From: Lepiota brunneoincarnata
Lineage: Eukaryota > Basidiomycota > Agaricomycetes > Agaricales > Agaricaceae
Direction: 5' to 3'
Assembly (NCBI GenBank): GCA_023014365.1
Contig: JAEBUN010000088.1
Location: forward strand, 1 to 49,374
DNA length: 49,374 nt
The notes under the pieces: generated by a model
Database searches by the model: none
Told to the model about the DNA's origin: nothing
Seen by the model: only the letters and a program-made list of their open reading frames with translations
Part shown: piece by piece, positions 44,901 through 49,374 of the stretch
How positions within the stretch are numbered: position 1 is the first letter of the stretch
Layout of the letters: the number at the start of each line of letters is the position of its first letter
Translations under genes and position numbers: made by a program

Positions 44901-45153
44901 TCGGCTGAAAGGAGGCATTGATGCCCAGAATTGGTTTTTTGAATCTTGTCAACGCCGATGTCGCCAGTACCTGGACCTGTTTGTCCCTGGACAGTGGGCT
45001 AGCCCATCCATCAACGCTGTTTACTGGTCTGAGGGATTCCAGCCAATGCCGCAGGAGGGCAGAACCTGGCTCAAAAAACCCCATGAAGCTGCCACAGAAG
45101 AATACCATTGCCCTGCATGGCAGAGCAAGGCGCAGTTAGCATCCGAAATTTAG
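38917..45153 (+). CDS. OrsD-type zinc-finger, tyrosine-recombinase-like and USP-like fusion protein
   Basis: Well-supported exons are 40233-41847, 41925-42386, 42451-44120 and 44176-45153, all GT-AG and in phase except one extra base in exon 42451-44120 (C run at 43124-43127, turning NMF-VTSRDLW out of frame). Order: zinc-binding block like OrsD/DUF3505 (LLVVCTDESC, IHHESSAH, then AGLCCSRCSYCCLG and RRHWKKAH); long acidic linker (SEDEDSEDED); recombinase-like core with PPPRLTEF (Arg 43067), TRRTKSE, NYRQICVEISR and QMGHSAKTARLYYA (His 43532, Tyr 43557 or 43560); and a C-terminal protease-like part with NSCWLDSSLELLY (Cys 43866) and IPRHFTTQ (His 44734), VYHYDD. Upstream exons (38917-38958, 39061-39240, 39340-39444, 39518-40144) are tentative, since a TGA near 39550 and a frame change near 39631-39735 interrupt them. 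The motif combination is my reading; whether one protein is made is not proven. Confidence 0.6.
39790..40015 (+). repeat. GATGGGGA-type coding minisatellite
   Basis: Repeats of GGAGATGGGGACAAGGATGG and relatives encode a Gly/Asp/Lys/Glu linker in the upstream part of the OrsD-type gene. In the coding frame (continuous with 40027-40144) it gives DGDGDKDGKEDG-like sequence. Open minus-strand frames here are only shadows. Confidence 0.75.
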
Positions 45154-45768
45154 CACTGCACTTGGTCGATGTTTGTTTTCTAGCTTCTCGTCCAGTGTAT
45201 CAAATTCCATCATCTTATGTGCATGCGTGCGTGTGAAGCTGAGAAGAAGGCTGGGAAATGTGCTATGCTGTTGCCCGGGGATCTCACCTTGCAGGCAAGG
45301 TGTCTAAAATATCTGTCTAAGCCGCTGCACGTTCCAACACGCAAAAAGGTTTCTGGTTGAGGAATAAGAGGTGAGGCATATGTTGGGCAGCTGCAACTGG
45401 CGCAAGTCGACGAAAATTTACCTGAAGTTTGGAGATGCTCAGAGACCCTGATGGTCTTAGGATGGCCTTAGCAGTGTAGAGGTGGCTGCCCGGCTGCTCG
45501 TGCAGCCGAGTGAACCACCTCTCCATAACGAATTTCGGACGTAACAAAATTCAGACGAAGCACCAGTGCGACAACTTTCCTAAAAAGGAAACATGTAGCC
45601 TTCGGATCAAATGATTCCGGATCAGTAATATGCCCCTCCTTCCTCCTGACTCGTCTCTACATTCTCTGCCCCTCAGTAATGAATGAGGAACACTGCCCGT
45701 AGCATATGGTGGAAATCTAGGACACTCTAAATGAACGGTAAACGGTAGTTGGTATTTTCCAATTCACT
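45154..45768. other. Intergenic, no gene recognised
   Basis: Contains the 3' flank of the OrsD-type gene. No domain or repeat unit recognised, apart from a short inverted pair (GGTGGCTGCCCGGC, GAACCACCTC) near 45480-45525. Confidence 0.5.
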
Positions 45769-45928
45769 TGTGCATTCCTTCCTCCTCACCCTTATTCCTT
45801 CTCCACTTGCTTCCTTAATATTCTTTGTAAATTTTCCGGAGCATACACAAGCTCCACAGTCCCTAGAGTATATATACTGCATGTATTCTGAAGGGACCTC
45901 AGTGAACACAATCTTAACTCACATCTGA

Positions 45929-45997
<69 letters not shown>

Positions 45998-46185
45998 ATC
46001 TCGCCTCGCTTTGCTTTGTTTCACCTCGCCTCGACGTCCCAGCTATCTGAATTCGTTCAGAACACGTCTTCCCATTGCCTCACACCATCTCAAGTCCACA
46101 TGTTAAGCAGTTTTATTTATATTGCTTATTTTCTACCTGATTTCTCTATACTATCTACAGAATCTGGGTTGAAGCCCCAGTGACA
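45769..46185 (+). mobile_element. LTR, plus-orientation relative of 21004-21419
   Basis: Shares CTTATTCCTTCTCCACTTGC, CGGAGCATACACAAGCTCCA, AGTATATATACTGCATGTAT (TATA) and CTTAACTCACATCTGAAGTC with the minus-strand LTR near 21 kb, and ends CCCCAGTGACA. About 45 bases at the 5' end do not match, so the left end is truncated or replaced. A CT microsatellite expanded to about 60 bases lies at 45931-45990. No internal retrotransposon sequence is adjacent. Confidence 0.7.
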
Positions 46186-47182
46186 GACAGACGCTGTCGC
46201 ACTTGCATCACCAAATTCCCGAACATCGCACAAAAGCTAGCTGCTGGTTTACTCGCCCCAGTGATGATAAAAACAGATGGGATATGCATACCAAGTGATA
46301 TGGAACAGTGGGATCTTGCTCATGCCCAATAATTGGCCTGTCGGCCTTTCCAGAGGACGGAGAAGGGGTGCACTTTGCTCTGTTCCCAGATTTTTGGTGC
46401 TCGGGTGCATTGTATGCAGGGCCTGTTCTGCGCTCCCTCTGGTTTCTGCCAATCAAGAGGGGGATTTATTCCTGGTGTGAGTCACCCATCGTGTTTGGGC
46501 CCCGTGCAATGGTCGTCGACTCTTACTAGCGCAAGCATGGTTTTGCTTCTAGTGCAGCCGGTGGATTGGCGTTCGCTGTTGTGGGTTGGTATGCTGCACG
46601 AATGGCGGGGCTGCGGGTTGAATATTGGTTTGGAGCAATGGCTAGAAATCGAATGAAGCGATTGCTCAGAACCCAGGTGCGTCCAAGGCATGATATGTCG
46701 TGAAATCATTTCTGACCAACTCTGGTGGCTGTGGCATGCAAACCGGTCAAATTCACAGCAGGGCATGGCCATGGTATTTGCCATCAGCTCCCGCTGGGGA
46801 TTGTCAACTCTGTGGCAGGAGTCAGCAAATGGACCGGGTTGGTGGGAGAGATGGACTGTCGGACTAGGGGCAAGCATTGCCGGCCTGGCTGAGTGCAGCT
46901 GCGTTCTACTTGCTTGGTGCAAATAAAAGGGGCATCGAGCTGGGAAATTTGGTCGCCCTGAGGGAAATTGCTGGGCCCTAGTGATCCTCCTCAGAACAAC
47001 CGAATTTCGTCCAGGGGCAGCTTCGCCATTCCAAGGGAATCAATCAGTGGGCCCTTATGAGCCCCCCAGAATGACCAATTTTCTGGGTTAGGGTTTGCCT
47101 TCAACATCTCACGTGAGGCGTCACAAAAATTTGCGAAAGGCCAACTTTAGACCTACAACACAGCAGCCCATGCTGCGTTCTG
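46186..47182. other. Intergenic, no gene recognised
   Basis: Overlapping open frames of 60-146 residues on both strands at 46208-46926, none with a recognisable domain or splice pattern. Confidence 0.45.
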
Positions 47183-47515
47183 CTGCTGGCAACACTGGGA
47201 GCTGTACTCCGATGGGGAACGCTCCTTCAGCACCGCAGCCGGAGCTTGACTTGGATGGCACCCTCTCTTCCCCAATGTCCACATCACCTTCTACTGCTGG
47301 CAATGCTGGGGGCTGTACTCCGATGGGGAACACTCCTTCAGCACCGCAGCCGGAGCTTGACTTGGATGGCACCCTCTCTTCCCCAATGTCCACACCACCT
47401 TCTACTGCTGGCAATGCTGGGGGCTGTACTCCGATGGGGAATGCCCCTTCAGCGCCACAGCTGGGGCTTGGCTTGGGCAGTGTCCTCTCTTTCCCAATGC
47501 CCATGCCAGTGGATG
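47183..47515. repeat. 111-bp tandem repeat, three units
   Basis: Units start at 47183, 47294 and 47405 (exact 111-base spacing, GC-rich). The first two are nearly identical; the third has diverged after its middle. The period is a multiple of three, and both strands are open: plus gives CTPMGNAPSAPQPELDLDG, minus gives SGCGAEGVFPIGVQPPALP. Neither matches a known protein, so I list only the repeat. Confidence 0.85.
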
Positions 47516-47796
47516 TGCAAGGCGGCTTCCCACTGCCCCCACTGCTTCACGCAGCAGTTCTAGCTGAAGGAGATGACGCTGAGCTCTCGGGTGGCACCGA
47601 GCCCCCTGCCCTCACCAGTCAGGACCCCATCCCTACCCCCATGGCCAAGCAACCGCCCTCTGCTCCACTATCCTCCCAGCTGCCCAGCAAGCAATGCCAC
47701 TGCCATCACCAGGGCAAGTCCCTACCACCACCTGCTGCATTTGAAGGCCACTCCCATACGCACAGCGCCTCTGGCCTTTCCAACGCCAAGGAATTG

Positions 47797-48712
47797 CTAG
47801 AGAAGAACTGGTGTAACGCCGTCGATATCCTGCTGGAGGGAAATCCTTGGCAGGACTGTGACAGTTGGCTGGTGATTCTTGCTCTCAATCATGTAGGCCA
47901 AGTCACCTTTGTAGCGGCCATTTGTCAGCCGAATCCAGGAGTCTGGCAGGGGGGTGCAAGGTTTGCCGGAGGAGGGGGTATTCATGTAGGAAGCCACGGG
48001 CTCTGGAGGGACAATGCTGATATCATCCACCTGTACGCTGTAAATACCTTTGCTCAGTGTCCTCGCATCATCCTTGGTCCTTGCGCTAACTAAAATATGT
48101 CCAAATAAGTGGGTGCATGTGAATGACAATGGCAGGGTGTGGTAGTGAGCACCAACCAGCCCTTCGTCTATGCAAGCAGACACATGCTCCAGGGCGGCCT
48201 CCTCCTGCCCCAGCTGTGGGGGGGAGTTGTTGAGCAATTGGCTTTGGTGTTCAGGCAGGGTTAAGACTCACTGCACATGGCACCTCCCATAGTGGATAAA
48301 CATTCTCTCGTGGGCCGGGAGGTCGACTGTGACCAGTGCTGCTGCGGCTTGATGTCGCAGTGGGACCTCGGCTCGCGTATTTTGCAGCAAGGTGGTCTAG
48401 GAATCCCCTGGTGGCTTCGGTTCCCGGACGCTGCAGATAGGTAGCAGCAGCATTTCGGGTGTCGCAGATATCACTGTCATCAATGAAACCTGCTGCTAAC
48501 ATCAGTCCATCAGCGAATCTGTGGTGAGGAGATGAACTGATGCATACGTACCATCCTCATCACAGTCTTCCTCACAGCCGTCTTCATCGTCGTTATCTCC
48601 CTGGGTAGCTTCAGTGGCCTCGGCGTCAACAACAGCCAAAATTGGCGGGACGCTCCGGTGCTTCGTTATCAACTTCTTAATGGGTGGGTGTTCCTTATCA
48701 TATGTATGAGGT
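47797..48712 (-). pseudogene. Second Spt5-like gene, truncated after NGN and first KOW
   Basis: Exons read on the minus strand are about 48712-48552, 48492-48272 and 48213-47797, with GT-AG junctions in phase. The first codes an acidic segment (EATQGDNDDEDG, EEDCDED), the second continues GFIDDSDICDT to YPLWEVPCA, and the third gives the NGN body (HLFGHILVSARTKDDARTLS) and a KOW (WIRLTNGRYKGDLAYMI), then PRISL and a stop. In the complete gene at 2.7-5.4 kb further KOW segments and C-terminal repeats follow; here they are lost. The segment beyond the stop is the Pro-rich sequence and the 111-base repeat. It is more divergent from the first gene than the relic at 11.2 kb. A plus-strand frame (47095-48093) overlaps these exons and is a shadow there. 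Confidence 0.75.
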
Positions 48713-49374
48713 CTTAATTACCATACTGTAGCTATTAATTGATAGTATGTGGGCCATATATTTAACGAAGGTTCCTGCTGCAGGGGTGGGAGTGGCACCG
48801 CGTCCTCTGGGTCATTGAACCAATCAATCTCTCAGGCATCTTTGAGTGTGCTGTCTGGATTTCGTGCGTCGCCGATCTATAGCAATAAGCTAGCTGGATG
48901 CGAGTCAGGTACGAGACAATACTTACAAGCTTTGAATGGCCGGCAAATTCGGAGCAGTCCATTAGCGCTGGCCTTGGCTACTACAGAGCATAGGCGGTCT
49001 TACCCTGCCTGCAGCAGCCTGTGCTTGTTGTTCTGCTGTGTTTATGAGGCGAGCTGGGTATTCTGTCTGGGTAGCCGGGGTACAATTAACGCAGCAGTGA
49101 GTTCAGTATTTTTCGGGTGCTCTGAGGTCGATGCAGACCTTGTGGGGGTACTTACCCAGGGGCGTGTTGTGTGTAGAGTAATCCACGAACTACCTAGGGG
49201 TGTGAGGAGTGAATATAATGGAAGAGAAGGCGTATCGCGATGCTAAGGTCACGCTTTTGGGCACATTGCTTAGGATTTAGGGCAGGTTGTTGATTGCATC
49301 ACCTGCCCCTCGCGCTGTTGCTGATCCGGGTCAAGCACATGACAGATCATGTCTCGGGCCCTGGCAGCTTCGCC
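48713..49374. other. Window end; possible 5' exons of the minus-strand gene
   Basis: On the minus strand, ATG at 48962 begins MDCSEFAGHSKL followed by a GTAAGT donor at 48926, and a downstream stretch near 48760-48820 reads NDPEDAVPLPPLQQEP. These could be first exons of the Spt5-like gene or an unrelated one. Evidence is splice-site only. Confidence 0.35.

Noticed and set aside
47095..48093. Plus-strand open frame of 332 residues
   Set aside because: Its 3' third is antisense to recognisable Spt5-like exons and its 5' third is the 111-bp repeat; GC-rich DNA gives open frames on both strands here.

Overview
The window looks like nuclear DNA of a basidiomycete fungus, most likely an Agaricomycete. 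Reading frames are joined by short GT-AG introns of about 45-70 bases, often with CTAAC-like branch sites. The recognisable gene families (TET/JBP-like and related Fe(II)/2-oxoglutarate oxygenases, JmjC proteins, Spt5-like paralogues, OrsD-type zinc-finger proteins, chromodomain Ty3/gypsy elements) are ones known to be expanded in mushroom-forming fungi. The region is rich in repeats and poor in genes. No ordinary housekeeping gene was recognised, and many copies are broken.

Layout. 0-2.7 kb: a Ty3/gypsy integrase fragment interrupted by a C-rich tract, then a promoter-like stretch. 2.7-5.4 kb, minus: an Spt5-like gene whose introns can be joined in phase. 5.5-13 kb: three fold-back elements, a cyclin relic, an uncharacterised cysteine-motif gene and an Spt5-like relic. 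13.1-15.4 kb: a decaying TET/JBP-like dioxygenase gene whose long first intron carries two stem-loops with different stems and a shared loop. 15.5-16.3 kb: a hairpin minisatellite. 16.3-17.25 and 26.8-27.7 kb: two copies of a roughly 950-base unit, each with an intact three-exon gene coding a small poly-asparagine protein. 19-20.4 kb: a lineage-type protein with a coiled-coil tail. 21-22.1 kb: an LTR and the 3' end of a DDE transposase. 22-27 kb: repeats and short palindromes. 28.2-31.8 kb: two oppositely oriented Ty3/gypsy remnants meeting at about 29.27 kb, the minus copy with four stops fitting CGA-to-TGA changes, the plus copy nearly intact with a chromodomain and 3' LTR.

31.8-45.2 kb is the most striking part. 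Three plus-strand genes lie in a row: an Fe(II)/2OG oxygenase, a JmjC protein with ten in-phase exons, and a long protein combining OrsD-type zinc fingers, a tyrosine-recombinase-like core and a USP-like cysteine protease end. Two related LTRs lie between the second and third. 45.2-49.4 kb holds another LTR, a 111-base repeat and a truncated second Spt5-like gene on the minus strand.

How the parts fit together is inference. Enzymes that could oxidise modified DNA bases or demethylate proteins, chromatin or elongation-factor paralogues, a recombinase-like gene and decayed retroelements sit together, as expected for a heterochromatic or transposon-linked compartment. No KDZ transposase was found, and the ends of a larger mobile unit could not be defined by eye. 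Exon boundaries were placed by reading splice signals by eye.
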